Shown one piece after another: positions 1 through 8,443 of a stretch of 64,000 bases of DNA. Origin of the DNA: Tolumonas sp008015085 (lineage in GTDB: Bacteria > Pseudomonadota > Gammaproteobacteria > Enterobacterales > Aeromonadaceae); assembly GCA_029265125.1 (NCBI GenBank), contig JAJUJX010000012.1, positions 20,523 to 84,522 of the forward strand, in the 5' to 3' direction. The position numbers and the translations under genes were made by a program. Positions within the stretch are counted from its first letter, which is position 1, and each line of letters opens with the position of its first letter. Under the pieces are notes generated by a model that was given only the letters and a program-made list of their open reading frames with translations, was not told the DNA's origin and searched no databases.

Positions 1-804
1 ACCGCGCTGATATGTTCCTGCTGAAACATGTAACAAGTCGATTCGGCTTTCCAGTAATTTGGCAATTTCTATGCCTTCATCAAGATCGTAGCCACCATCG
101 AACAGCTCTGAGCCACTCATGCGGAATTCTATCGGAAAGCCTGGGCCTACCGCGGAACGAATGCTATCAAGGACCTCTTGTGCAAAACGGACCCGATTTT
201 CGAGTGGGCCACCATATTGGTCGGTGCGATGGTTGAAATGTGGCGACAGAAACTGGTTTATCAGCCAACCGTGTCCACCATGAACCATCACCATTTCAAA
301 GCCTGCTTTTTTCGCCAAAGCGGCTTTTTCACCATAGGCTGCAACAATTTCGCGAATCAGTTCATGGGTGAGTTCACGCACTTCACGACCATCGGGGCGA
401 GTACCTGCACTGGGTCCCCATTGGCATAGGCCTTCTTTTTTGTTTTTATCGGTTAAATAGGTGCCTGCATATTGGCCTGAATGCGATAACTCAACACTGG
501 CGATGGCGCCATGGCGACGGATCGCATCGGCTGTATATGTAAAACTCGCCAGTGAACCGGGGGTATGCAGGTCTAAGTGATACATGTGTGAGCCTTCCGT
601 TTCTGGATGCACCACGAGTTCGCTCACCGTCACACTGGCGGCACCACCTTTTGCGCGATATTCATAAAATGCAGTCGAGGCGGGGCCAATGGTGCAATCA
701 GCAGTGATGTCAGTGCCGCCCATCGGCGCGCCAAACATTCTATTTCTAAAATAGACGTTACCAATTTTAATTGGCTGGCATAAATGGGGATATTTTCTAT
801 TCAT
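1..804 (-). CDS. NADH:flavin oxidoreductase, old yellow enzyme / 2-enoate reductase type (3' end outside window)
   Basis: The frame is open from an ATG at 804 to the window edge (268 codons), so the C-terminus is missing. A ribosome site (AGGA) lies 8-9 bases before the ATG. The N-terminus (CQPIKIGNVYFRNRM) and the block MVHGGHGWLINQF...NHRTDQYGG are typical of the FMN-binding TIM barrel of the OYE family, closest in style to 2,4-dienoyl-CoA or 2-enoate reductases, which often carry an extra Fe-S/FAD half that cannot be checked here. It lies 20 bp downstream of an MFS transporter gene on the same strand, with a divergent PadR regulator beyond, suggesting uptake and reduction of an unsaturated organic acid. 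The substrate is inference. Confidence 0.8.
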   Translation of the reverse strand, partial: MNRKYPHLCQPIKIGNVYFRNRMFGAPMGGTDITADCTIGPASTAFYEYRAKGGAASVTVSELVVHPETEGSHMYHLDLHTPGSLASFTYTADAIRRHGAIASVELSHSGQYAGTYLTDKNKKEGLCQWGPSAGTRPDGREVRELTHELIREIVAAYGEKAALAKKAGFEMVMVHGGHGWLINQFLSPHFNHRTDQYGGPLENRVRFAQEVLDSIRSAVGPGFPIEFRMSGSELFDGGYDLDEGIEIAKLLESRIDLLHVSAGTYQRG

Positions 805-824
805 ACGACGTATTCCTAATTATT

Positions 825-2081
825 TTATTTATTTGCAAAAACCAGATTTGAAACCGATTGTTTATTAAAGGCGCGATAAATAAATGTCAGAGCCAGGCCT
901 GCAACACTAAATCCGATACCAATTAAAAAAGCACCTTTATAACTATTTGTGGCATGAAAAACAGACATCATGATGGTTGGGCCAACATAACCTGCAATTG
1001 CAAAACCAGAGAACATAATACCGAAATTGACACTGTTATTTTTTGCGCCGAATTGATCGGCTGTAAAACCTGGAAACACACCCATAAAGGCGCCAAAACA
1101 AATACCGATAATTGAAATACCAATATAGAATGTCTGAGTGTCACCTTCGCCAGAAACATATAAAAGATATAAACCTGCGATAGATAATAAGCATGCCAAG
1201 GCTAATGTATTAATTCGGCCTATTTTGTCTGAAATTAATCCTGCAGAAATTCGACCTAATACATTAAATAATGCCAAAGTGGATACGGCGGCAGTCGCTG
1301 CTGCGGTCGACATACCAATCATCTTTTGTGCCAGCGGTGATGCCAAAGCGATGCACATCAGCCCAGCAACGGCACCGCACATGAGTAGTGAGATGAGAAC
1401 GTAAAAGGTGGGGGTTCTCAGCATCTCTTTCCAGTTTTTATTGTTACCAGCGACCTGTTGTGCTGCTTTCGGTGGAACCCAGCCCGCAGGTTGAAATCCA
1501 TCAGGGCATTTTTGAATGAAGAAAGCACAACCACACACGATGATGGTGAATGCTGCACCAATAATTTTGAACGCAGAAATAACACCCATATCTGCAGTAA
1601 TTACAGCCGCAATGGGTGGGATAATGACTGAGCTGATACCGAATAATGCGGTTGTTAATCCACCGACCAAACCGCGTTTATCTGGGAAGAATTTAATAGA
1701 TGTACTAATGGTAGCGCCATAAACCATCCCTAAACCCAAACCGGTTAATATGCCGTAACTCCATATTAAATGGTCAAAATGCGTTGCAAATCCGGATAAA
1801 AACATTCCGCCACCGAACATCAGGCCTCCCACTAAAATAACCAATCTCGGCCCGAAAGTGTCATTAATTTTCCCACCAGAAATCATCGTGATGGGGCCAA
1901 TGGAATTTGCGACAACAAAGACAATGGATAAATTGGCAGGAATGAGATGAACATTATTTATTTGAGATAAGTATTCCGCCATTGGGGCAGAAAAAACGCT
2001 CCATGAATACATTGAGCCGATACATAAATTGATAAAACAGGCTGCGATTAATATGAGCCATCTTTTTTTTGAATAATCCAT
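825..2081 (-). CDS. MFS transporter, oxalate/formate antiporter (OFA) type
   Basis: 418 residues with about 12 hydrophobic segments, starting MDYSKKRWLILIAACFINL. The first helix motif (GSMYSWSVF) is characteristic of OFA-type major facilitator proteins, which exchange small carboxylates across the inner membrane. The ATG at 2081 was chosen over an in-frame upstream start (2165) because it has a GGAG ribosome site 7 bases upstream and begins at the family N-terminus. It is followed after 20 bp by the old-yellow-enzyme gene, probably as one operon, and faces padR across a 303-bp divergent region with a PadR-type operator. It probably imports the substrate of the neighbouring reductase. The substrate is unknown. 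Confidence 0.82.
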   Translation of the reverse strand: MDYSKKRWLILIAACFINLCIGSMYSWSVFSAPMAEYLSQINNVHLIPANLSIVFVVANSIGPITMISGGKINDTFGPRLVILVGGLMFGGGMFLSGFATHFDHLIWSYGILTGLGLGMVYGATISTSIKFFPDKRGLVGGLTTALFGISSVIIPPIAAVITADMGVISAFKIIGAAFTIIVCGCAFFIQKCPDGFQPAGWVPPKAAQQVAGNNKNWKEMLRTPTFYVLISLLMCGAVAGLMCIALASPLAQKMIGMSTAAATAAVSTLALFNVLGRISAGLISDKIGRINTLALACLLSIAGLYLLYVSGEGDTQTFYIGISIIGICFGAFMGVFPGFTADQFGAKNNSVNFGIMFSGFAIAGYVGPTIMMSVFHATNSYKGAFLIGIGFSVAGLALTFIYRAFNKQSVSNLVFANK

Positions 2082-2261
2082 GTCAAACTCCTGAATTTTT
2101 AATTTAACAAATAAACAACATTTAAATGCATTCAAGCCTGTAACTTTTGAACATTTGATCAACAATCACTTGCATTGAAATGGATTCACTGCGAACTAAA
2201 AATTAGCATTTGTTTAACAATTAAATTTATGTGGATTTTGTAATTAAACTAATCAATCCAA

Positions 2262-2291
2262 CACAAACATGTCAATGTTTACATGTTTGTG
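2262..2291. promoter_or_regulatory. PadR-type operator (11-bp perfect inverted repeat)
   Basis: CACAAACATGT (2262-2272) is repeated in reverse complement at 2281-2291 with an 8-base spacer, giving the core ATGT-N8-ACAT reported for PadR phenolic-acid regulators. It sits between the divergent MFS and padR genes, nearer padR. The match is read directly from the sequence. Control of both directions is inference. The rest of the 303-bp gap (2082-2384) is AT-rich promoter DNA with no gene. Confidence 0.75.
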
Positions 2292-2384
2292 CTTATATGT
2301 ATTTTGTGATGCATCTCTGTTTTATTGTTTGGGGCGAATCGCTTTGTTATGCTTGCCGCACAATCATTGACACGATGCGCCGCT

Positions 2385-2933
2385 ATGAGAGTGCTCAAAT
2401 ACGCTATTCTTGGGTTGTTAAATCGACAGCCCATGACAGGTTATGACATTGGGAAAGAGTTCAACTATGAGCTTGCAGAGTTTTGGCATGCAAAGCACAG
2501 CCAGATCTACACCGAGCTGAAGAAGTTACATGATGAAGGGCTGGTGACGTATGACATTGAAATCAGCGGCGATATTCTGGAAAAAAAGCAATATTCCATC
2601 ACGGAAGAAGGTAGAAATGACCTACTGAAATGGCTGCACAAAGATGAGTTGATCGAGCGCACCGCGAAGGATGTGTTTCGTGTACGGATGTATTTTTCAA
2701 ATAATCTAGATTTGGAAAGCCGCATCAAATTGCTGGAAAGCCAAAAAATGCAGCACCGCCGGCGTTTGAATCAATTGAAAAAAACAGCAGAGCAATATCC
2801 AGTTGTTCCAGCACATGACAGCGACCGATTTGGCGATTTTATCGTGCTGGAAAGCGCCATCATGCGTGAAGAAAGCATTTTGACGTGGATAGAAAAATGC
2901 ATTGGCTACTGCCAAGAAGCGAAAAATCGGTGA
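2385..2933 (+). CDS. PadR family transcriptional regulator
   Basis: 182 residues. The N-terminus MRVLKYAILGLLNRQPMTGYD is the PadR winged-helix signature, followed by the wing (ITEEGRNDLLKWL) and a long helical C-terminal dimerisation domain (about residues 90-180) of the Vir-like type. The start at 2385 is preferred over an in-frame ATG at 2325 because it coincides with the family N-terminus, although its ribosome site is weak. PadR proteins are repressors released by small phenolics or other aromatics. The divergent MFS/OYE genes and the intervening ATGT-N8-ACAT palindrome make these the likely targets. Confidence 0.85.
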   Translation: MRVLKYAILGLLNRQPMTGYDIGKEFNYELAEFWHAKHSQIYTELKKLHDEGLVTYDIEISGDILEKKQYSITEEGRNDLLKWLHKDELIERTAKDVFRVRMYFSNNLDLESRIKLLESQKMQHRRRLNQLKKTAEQYPVVPAHDSDRFGDFIVLESAIMREESILTWIEKCIGYCQEAKNR

Positions 2934-2939
2934 TAGCGC

Positions 2940-2969
2940 TGAATGCAGGTGACATTGAACCTGCATTCA
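2940..2969. terminator. Hairpin downstream of padR, without a clear T-tract
   Basis: TGAATGCAGGT (2940-2950) pairs perfectly with 2959-2969 around an 8-base loop, 7 bp after the padR stop. No run of T follows on either strand, so it may be an mRNA-stabilising hairpin rather than an intrinsic terminator. A second imperfect hairpin (CCGATAA / TTATCGG, near 3126-3145) lies just beyond the fghA end. Confidence 0.45.
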
Positions 2970-3167
2970 ATTAAAGCGAGATTGAGCAAATTTAAAAAGC
3001 CTGGAGCTTTGAAAAGGCTGTGCTACATAGTTTTCTGATAGTTAATTTAACATAATCTTTGTTATGCGAAATGGTTGTTGCCGCATTTTTCCTGATCTTT
3101 AAAGCCGGGGGTTTCGACGCTGCCGCCGATAACGGAGTTTATCGGCAGCAACATCTGGAGTCCGGTG

Positions 3168-4013
3168 TTATTCGCATGACCGCAAATATGCCGCATGAAA
3201 TCTCAGATGTTCTTCAATAAAAGAAGCAATGAAGTAATAACTATGATCATAGCCCGGTTGCATTCGCAGCATCAGATTCGCGTTTGAATGACAGCCAGCG
3301 GTGTAAAGTGTTTCTGGCTTGAGCTGTTCAGTCAGGAAAATATCTGCATCGCCTTGGTCAACAAGGATTGGGAAATCCCCCTGAAATGCAGCCAGTAATA
3401 CACTGGCATCATAAGTTTTCCAATCATGTTGATCTTGCCCCAAATAGGCTGAAAATGCCTTCTGTCCCCATGGACAATTAATAGGGTTGGCAATCGGAGC
3501 AAATGCCGACACGGAGGTAAAGCGATGTGGGTTACGCAGCGCCAGCACTAAGGCTCCGTGTCCGCCCATAGAATGGCCAGCTAGTGCCCGTTGCTCTGTC
3601 AATGGTAATGCGGTTTCAACCAGTGCCGGTAACTCATCCAGAATGTAATCATACATCCGGTAATGTGATTTCCAGGGTTGTTCGGTTGCATTGACATAAA
3701 ATCCGGCGCCACAACCCAGATCATAGGCTGGATCATCCGGTACAGCCTCTCCTCGCGGACTGGTGTCCGGAATGATTAATGCAATTCCCAGTTCAGCCGC
3801 CACCCGCTGAGCTCCGGCTTTAGTTGAGAAATTTTCATCAGTACAGGTGAGGCCTGACAGCCAATATAATGCCGGGACTTTCTCTGCTGAGGCCTGAGGC
3901 GGCAGAAATACCGAAAACTGCATTTCACAATTCAGCACAGATGAAATATGTTTATAGCGAATTTGTCGTCCGCCAAAGCATTTTTGTTCCTGAACTACAT
4001 TCAACAGCGTCAT
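3168..4013 (-). CDS. fghA: S-formylglutathione hydrolase
   Basis: 281 residues of the esterase D / FrmB family. It hydrolyses S-formylglutathione to formate and glutathione in the second step of formaldehyde detoxification. The nucleophile motif AGHSMGGHGA (Ser about 148), an Asp in GDADIFL and a His in PGYDHSYYF form the alpha/beta-hydrolase triad. The start at 4013 (MTLLNVVQEQ) agrees with the family N-terminus and has a GAGGGT ribosome site. An in-frame start at 4091 would overlap frmA. It lies 67 bp downstream of frmA, clearly one pathway operon. Confidence 0.93.
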   Translation of the reverse strand: MTLLNVVQEQKCFGGRQIRYKHISSVLNCEMQFSVFLPPQASAEKVPALYWLSGLTCTDENFSTKAGAQRVAAELGIALIIPDTSPRGEAVPDDPAYDLGCGAGFYVNATEQPWKSHYRMYDYILDELPALVETALPLTEQRALAGHSMGGHGALVLALRNPHRFTSVSAFAPIANPINCPWGQKAFSAYLGQDQHDWKTYDASVLLAAFQGDFPILVDQGDADIFLTEQLKPETLYTAGCHSNANLMLRMQPGYDHSYYFIASFIEEHLRFHAAYLRSCE

Positions 4014-4080
4014 ATACCCTCGCTTGGCTGATCGGATGTGAGTGATCATCCCCAGGCAAAGCCGAGGGGGATCACCCAAG

Positions 4081-5205
4081 TTATTTATCAAACAGGATCA
4101 CAGTGCGGATCGATTTACCCTCATGCATTAAATCAAATGCATGGTTAATATCATCCAGACCCATGGTATGCGTGATAAAGGTATCCAGCTCAAATTCACC
4201 TCGCAGATACTGCTCGACAATGCCTGGTAACTGAGAACGACCTTTTACACCACCAAACGCGCTGCCTTTCCAGATACGGCCAGTTACTAGCTGGAACGGA
4301 CGAGTTGATATCTCCTGCCCTGCCGCAGCAACACCGATAATGACTGACTCCCCCCAGCCTTTATGACAGCATTCCAGCGCTGAACGCATAACCTTGACAT
4401 TACCGATACACTCAAACGAAAAATCAACGCCACCATCGGTCATTTCGACAATCACATCCTGAATTGGTTTGTCGAATTTGCCTGGGTTGACCACATCGGT
4501 TGCACCCAGTTTTTTCGCAATATCAAATTTGTCTTCGTTGATATCAATGGCAATGATACGACTCGCTTTCGCCATCACAGCACCGATAATCACTGATAAT
4601 CCGATCCCACCCAAACCGAATACAGCCACAGTATCGCCAGGCTGAACTTTAGCTGTATTTTTGACCGCCCCCATTCCTGTAGTCACGCCACAGCCCAGCA
4701 GACAAACTTTTTCCAGTGGAGCTTCTTTATTAATTTTTGCCAACGCGATTTCAGGCACGACGGTATGTTCTGCGAAGGTGGACGTCCCCATGTAATGATA
4801 AATTGGTTTGCCATCTTTAAAGAACCGGGTTGTGCCATCAGGCATCAGGCCCTTACCCTGCGTAGAACGGATAGCCTGGCAGAGGTTAGTTTTGCCAGAT
4901 TTACAGAATTTACATTCCCCACACTCTGGTGTGTAAAGCGGAATAACATGATCACCCACTGCGACGGTGGTTACGCCCTCGCCGACTGCTTCAACGATGC
5001 CGGCCCCTTCGTGACCTAAAATCGCAGGAAAAACACCTTCCGGATCAGCACCAGATAAGGTGTAAGCATCAGTATGGCAAACACCGGTCGCGATAATCCG
5101 TACTAGTACCTCACCTTTTTGTGGCGGCATCAGATCAACTTCTTCAATGCTCAGTGGTTTACCTGCTTCCCAGGCAACAGCGGCACGGGTTTTGATCATG
5201 TTCAT
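4081..5205 (-). CDS. frmA: S-(hydroxymethyl)glutathione dehydrogenase, class III alcohol dehydrogenase
   Basis: 374 residues, the usual length. Oxidises the glutathione adduct of formaldehyde to S-formylglutathione with NAD. Catalytic zinc ligands are visible as GVCHTD (Cys43) and GHEGAGI (His65); the structural zinc loop is Cys95, 98, 101 and 109; the Rossmann motif is GLGGIGL. The ATG at 5205 has an AGGA ribosome site 8-9 bases upstream. It is divergent from a LysR gene across 101 bp and followed by S-formylglutathione hydrolase, so the whole glutathione-dependent formaldehyde branch is present. Note that the regulator is LysR type, not the FrmR type known from E. coli. Confidence 0.96.
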   Translation of the reverse strand: MNMIKTRAAVAWEAGKPLSIEEVDLMPPQKGEVLVRIIATGVCHTDAYTLSGADPEGVFPAILGHEGAGIVEAVGEGVTTVAVGDHVIPLYTPECGECKFCKSGKTNLCQAIRSTQGKGLMPDGTTRFFKDGKPIYHYMGTSTFAEHTVVPEIALAKINKEAPLEKVCLLGCGVTTGMGAVKNTAKVQPGDTVAVFGLGGIGLSVIIGAVMAKASRIIAIDINEDKFDIAKKLGATDVVNPGKFDKPIQDVIVEMTDGGVDFSFECIGNVKVMRSALECCHKGWGESVIIGVAAAGQEISTRPFQLVTGRIWKGSAFGGVKGRSQLPGIVEQYLRGEFELDTFITHTMGLDDINHAFDLMHEGKSIRTVILFDK

Positions 5206-5306
5206 CGGCTTTCCTCATGGATGACAGTTTTATTAATTGATTGTAATCATTCCACGACAAGGGATAATGACTGAATTACGCAAATGATTTTTACAATACG
5301 GTAATA

Positions 5307-6188
5307 ATGAACATCTGGGACGGTATTAATGAGTTCATCAGCGTTGTGGAAACTGAGAGTTTCACTGCTGCTGCCAAACGGCTGAATGTGTCTGTCGCGC
5401 ATATCAGCCGCCAAGTTAATCAGCTCGAAGATCGCCTGGGATGTAAATTGATCCACCGGACTACCCGCAAGCTCCGGTTGACAGAAGTTGGAGATGTTTA
5501 TTACCAACGAGCACGCAAGGTACTTACTGATTTACAGGAAGCTGACCGAGCAGTGATGGAGATGGAAGATAAACCAACGGGAAAACTGCGGATCACTGCA
5601 CCGGTTTATTATGGTGAATATTTTCTGGCTCCGTTGGTTAATGATTTTTTGCTTCAATATCCCCAGTTAGATCTGGAATTAAAGCTGACGAATGAAACGA
5701 TTGATCTGGTCAAAGAAGGTTATGACCTGGCTATCCGGCTGGGGACTCTCGATTCATCAAGTCTGATGTGCCGGAAACTGGCGCGCAGGACACAATATTT
5801 ATGCGCATCGCCTCAATATCTTGCGCACCACGGAACCCCTAAAACGCTTGCTGACCTTGTTAACCACCGCTGTTTAGGCGGTAGTTTGGATCACTGGCGA
5901 TTTCTGGAAAACGGTAAATTGCGTAACTGGCGGGTAGGCTCAGCCTGGAGCTGTAATTCTGGTCTGGCACTAAAAGATGCCGCACTCAAAGGGCTCGGCA
6001 TTGTGCAATTACCCGATTATTACGTACAGGAACCGTTACACCATGGCTCGCTGGTTAGCATACTGGAAAACTATCGATTACCAGATGATGGGGTCTGGGT
6101 CGTTTATCCAAAAAACCGGCATTTATCACCTAAGGTCAGGCTATTAGTCGATTTTCTGGTTACTCGTCTGGGAAAACAGACCTCATAG
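5307..6188 (+). CDS. LysR family transcriptional regulator (adjacent to frmA)
   Basis: 293 residues. N-terminal winged helix-turn-helix (residues about 5-65, SFTAAAKRLNVSVAHISRQV) and a C-terminal LysR effector-binding domain starting near residue 90 (GKLRITAPVYYGEYFLAPLV). The sequence style is that of the AaeR/DsdC-type LysR proteins that sit next to class III alcohol dehydrogenases in many proteobacteria. It is divergently transcribed from frmA, so it probably controls the formaldehyde operon. Its last 6 bases overlap the end of the convergent moaE gene. Confidence 0.88.
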   Translation: MNIWDGINEFISVVETESFTAAAKRLNVSVAHISRQVNQLEDRLGCKLIHRTTRKLRLTEVGDVYYQRARKVLTDLQEADRAVMEMEDKPTGKLRITAPVYYGEYFLAPLVNDFLLQYPQLDLELKLTNETIDLVKEGYDLAIRLGTLDSSSLMCRKLARRTQYLCASPQYLAHHGTPKTLADLVNHRCLGGSLDHWRFLENGKLRNWRVGSAWSCNSGLALKDAALKGLGIVQLPDYYVQEPLHHGSLVSILENYRLPDDGVWVVYPKNRHLSPKVRLLVDFLVTRLGKQTS

Positions 6189-6596
6189 CCAGCGCAATGA
6201 ATCATCACTAAGCCGTTCTTTTTTCCAGAACGGTGCGCTGGTTTTCAGTTCATCAATCAGGAATTCGCATGCTGCAAATGCAGCCTTACGGTGTGCACTC
6301 GCGACCAGAATAAGTACGATTTGATCGTTGATGGCAAGACTGCCGACCCGATGGATCAACGTACAGCCTTGGATTGGCCAACGCTCATGCGCCTGCGTCA
6401 CCAGCTTTTCCAGACTTACCTGCGTCATGGCCGGATAATGTTCGAGATGTAGTCCGGTCACATCGCTGTTCTGGTTAAAGTTACGCACTTTGCCGATGAA
6501 GCTGACAATAGCGCCGGTTTCCGGATTGTCACTAAGAAGGGCATATTCCGCCGCTATATCGAAATCTTCCTGCTGCACGAGAATTTTGTCGGACAT
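6183..6596 (-). CDS. moaE: Molybdopterin synthase catalytic subunit MoaE
   Basis: 137 residues, normal for the family. Transfers sulfur from the MoaD thiocarboxylate to precursor Z to make molybdopterin. Family blocks visible: GAIVSFIGKVRN, LHLEHYPAM, IHRVGSL, ASAHRKAAFAAC (catalytic Lys region) and PFWKKE. It starts one base after the moaD stop codon, consistent with translational coupling, and is the last gene of the moaA-E operon. Its 3' end overlaps the convergent LysR gene by 6 bp. Confidence 0.96.
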   Translation of the reverse strand: MSDKILVQQEDFDIAAEYALLSDNPETGAIVSFIGKVRNFNQNSDVTGLHLEHYPAMTQVSLEKLVTQAHERWPIQGCTLIHRVGSLAINDQIVLILVASAHRKAAFAACEFLIDELKTSAPFWKKERLSDDSLRWL

Positions 6597-6597
6597 A

Positions 6598-6840
6598 TCA
6601 GCCCCCTGTTACCGGTGGGAAAAAAGCCACTTCATCATTTGCCGATAAAGGCGTATTCCACGGCACCAGACACTGATTCACCGCCACCAGCAGCGCAGAA
6701 TCCTGCAAGGCCAATTGCCACTTATCGCCACGTCCGGCCAGCGTTTCGCGCAGTTGTTGCGCGGTGAAATAAGGTTCATCGATCGTCAGTTCATCCACCC
6801 CAACCAGCTCGCGGGTTTGGGCAAAAAATAATACTCTCAT
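6598..6840 (-). CDS. moaD: Molybdopterin synthase sulfur carrier subunit MoaD
   Basis: 80 residues with a ubiquitin-like fold and the essential C-terminal Gly-Gly (PPVTGG), which MoeB adenylates and which then carries the thiocarboxylate. The start at 6840 is chosen for its strong AGGAGG-like ribosome site. The in-frame start at 6876 would sit inside moaC. It overlaps nothing else and is followed immediately by moaE. Confidence 0.95.
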   Translation of the reverse strand: MRVLFFAQTRELVGVDELTIDEPYFTAQQLRETLAGRGDKWQLALQDSALLVAVNQCLVPWNTPLSANDEVAFFPPVTGG

Positions 6841-6859
6841 TTGTTCCTCCTGCGGACAG

Positions 6860-7339
6860 CTAAACCTGAAAATCACCGGATTTGCCGCCAGTTTTACTCA
6901 GCAGTCGCACCGACTCAATCACCATGTCTTTTTGCAACGCCTTGCACATGTCATAGATGGTCAGAGCAGTAACCGATGCAGCAGTTAGCGCTTCCATCTC
7001 CACCCCGGTTTTACCGTTGAGTTTACACAGCGTTTCGATACGCACCTGATTGCGCTCTGTGTCAGCGGTGAGCTCGACCTCGACCTTGCTCAGTGCCAGC
7101 GGATGACACAGCGGGATCAGATCGGCTGTTTTTTTCGCGGCCATGATGCCTGCGATGCGCGCAGTGGCAAATACATCGCCCTTATGATGATCACCCTCCA
7201 TGACGATACGCAATGTTTCAGCTGACATGGAAACGATGGCCTCGGCCCGGGCGGTGCGAGTCGTGATCTCTTTCTCGCTGACATCCACCATGTGCGCTTC
7301 ACCACTGCTATTGATATGCGTTAGCTGATTTGTCTGCAT
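6860..7339 (-). CDS. moaC: Cyclic pyranopterin monophosphate synthase MoaC
   Basis: 159 residues. With MoaA it converts GTP to cyclic pyranopterin monophosphate. Recognisable blocks: THINSSGEAHMVDVS at the N-terminus, HHKGDVFATARIAGI, DLIPLCHPLALS, and the conserved GVEMEALTAAS and KALQKDMVI region with the catalytic Lys. It lies 9 bp after moaB and 19 bp before moaD. Confidence 0.97.
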   Translation of the reverse strand: MQTNQLTHINSSGEAHMVDVSEKEITTRTARAEAIVSMSAETLRIVMEGDHHKGDVFATARIAGIMAAKKTADLIPLCHPLALSKVEVELTADTERNQVRIETLCKLNGKTGVEMEALTAASVTALTIYDMCKALQKDMVIESVRLLSKTGGKSGDFQV

Positions 7340-7348
7340 AGGGTTTCC

Positions 7349-7861
7349 TTAGCGACGCAGGTGCGGCACGAAGTTGCACGGTTTATGACGGGAATCGAGC
7401 TGTGACTGAATGATATGATCCCACGCAGTACGGCAGGCATTAGTTGAACCCGGCATACAGAAAATCAGCGTCTTGTTGGCCATGCCCGCCAGTGCACGAC
7501 TCTGAATGGTCGAGGTGCCAATTTCATTAAAGGAAACCTGACGAAACAGCTCACCAAAGCCTTCGATGGTTTTATCAAACAGCGGGCTTACTGCTTCGGG
7601 CGTAGTATCGCGGCCGGTAAAACCGGTGCCACCGGTGACCAGCACCACCTGCACGTTTTTATCAGCGATCCAGCGTGACAGAATGGCGCGGATGTCATAC
7701 TTGTCGTCAATGACGATCTGTTTTTCGACCAAATGGTGCCCGGCTGATTGCAGATTATCGACCAGAGAACGACCCGACGTGTCGGTTTCTTCGTTACGGG
7801 TATCCGACACGGTGAGCACCGCAATATTGAGCGGGACAAATTCTGTTGCAGCATGAGACAT
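7349..7861 (-). CDS. moaB: Molybdenum cofactor biosynthesis protein MoaB
   Basis: 170 residues of the MoaB/Mog family (molybdopterin-binding domain). Motifs: LNIAVLTVSDTR, VTGGTGFTGRD and FCMPGSTNACRTAWD. Related proteins adenylate molybdopterin before molybdenum insertion; for E. coli MoaB the exact role is uncertain. The start at 7861 has an AAGGAAT-type site and matches the family N-terminus better than the in-frame start at 7912, which overlaps mobA. Confidence 0.93.
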   Translation of the reverse strand: MSHAATEFVPLNIAVLTVSDTRNEETDTSGRSLVDNLQSAGHHLVEKQIVIDDKYDIRAILSRWIADKNVQVVLVTGGTGFTGRDTTPEAVSPLFDKTIEGFGELFRQVSFNEIGTSTIQSRALAGMANKTLIFCMPGSTNACRTAWDHIIQSQLDSRHKPCNFVPHLRR

Positions 7862-7872
7862 AGTGATATTCC

Positions 7873-8442
7873 TTAATAAGTTCCGTTTAACAGAAGCTGA
7901 CACTGCTGCCATTCTTCCGGAGTATTCGTATTGTTAAAACAGTGGCGATATTTCGGTGATACCGGTAATTCGGTGATGTGCGCTTTCCGGTAGAAGTGCG
8001 TCATACTGCGCTGATTGGCTGGAGTTTCCGGTGCGAGTAATTCAGCCAGAATGTCGCAGTTAGTTTCGTTATTCAGCAGTAATAGCGGGAATTGTGCATC
8101 AGCATAACTGACACCATTACCTTCAAAACGAAAATGCATCAGCAGTTGCGCCAGCTCACTGCTCATATATGGCATATCAACCGGCAGGATCAGTAATTTT
8201 TCAGTTTGGCAGGCCTCTAACCCGGCGGCGATGCCGGAAAGCGGCCCGAGTTGCGCACTGTCAAGCACGCAGCGATACCCGTAATAATTGCCACTGATCA
8301 GCACCTGACGACAGCCAGCTTGTTCGAGTAATTGCATAGCCCGATTCAACAGGGTTTCCCCATTAAGCTCAAGTAACGCCTTGTTGGTACCCATCCGGCT
8401 GGAACGGCCGCCGGCGAGCACTAATCCGGTTGTTTTGTGCAT
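7873..8442 (-). CDS. mobA: Molybdenum cofactor guanylyltransferase MobA
   Basis: 189 residues. Attaches GMP to Moco to make the guanine-dinucleotide form used by DMSO-reductase-family enzymes such as the NasA encoded in this window. The N-terminal nucleotide-binding loop LVLAGGRSSRMGTNKALLEL and the metal-binding LPVDMPYM are clear. It sits inside the moa operon, one base after moaA and 11 bp before moaB, an unusual place compared with the separate mobAB of E. coli, and functionally sensible beside nasA. Confidence 0.94.
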   Translation of the reverse strand: MHKTTGLVLAGGRSSRMGTNKALLELNGETLLNRAMQLLEQAGCRQVLISGNYYGYRCVLDSAQLGPLSGIAAGLEACQTEKLLILPVDMPYMSSELAQLLMHFRFEGNGVSYADAQFPLLLLNNETNCDILAELLAPETPANQRSMTHFYRKAHITELPVSPKYRHCFNNTNTPEEWQQCQLLLNGTY

Positions 8443-8443
8443 G

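Noticed and set aside
12..429. Two plus-strand frames at the left edge
   Set aside because: They are shadows of the minus-strand old yellow enzyme gene, whose translation shows clear family motifs.
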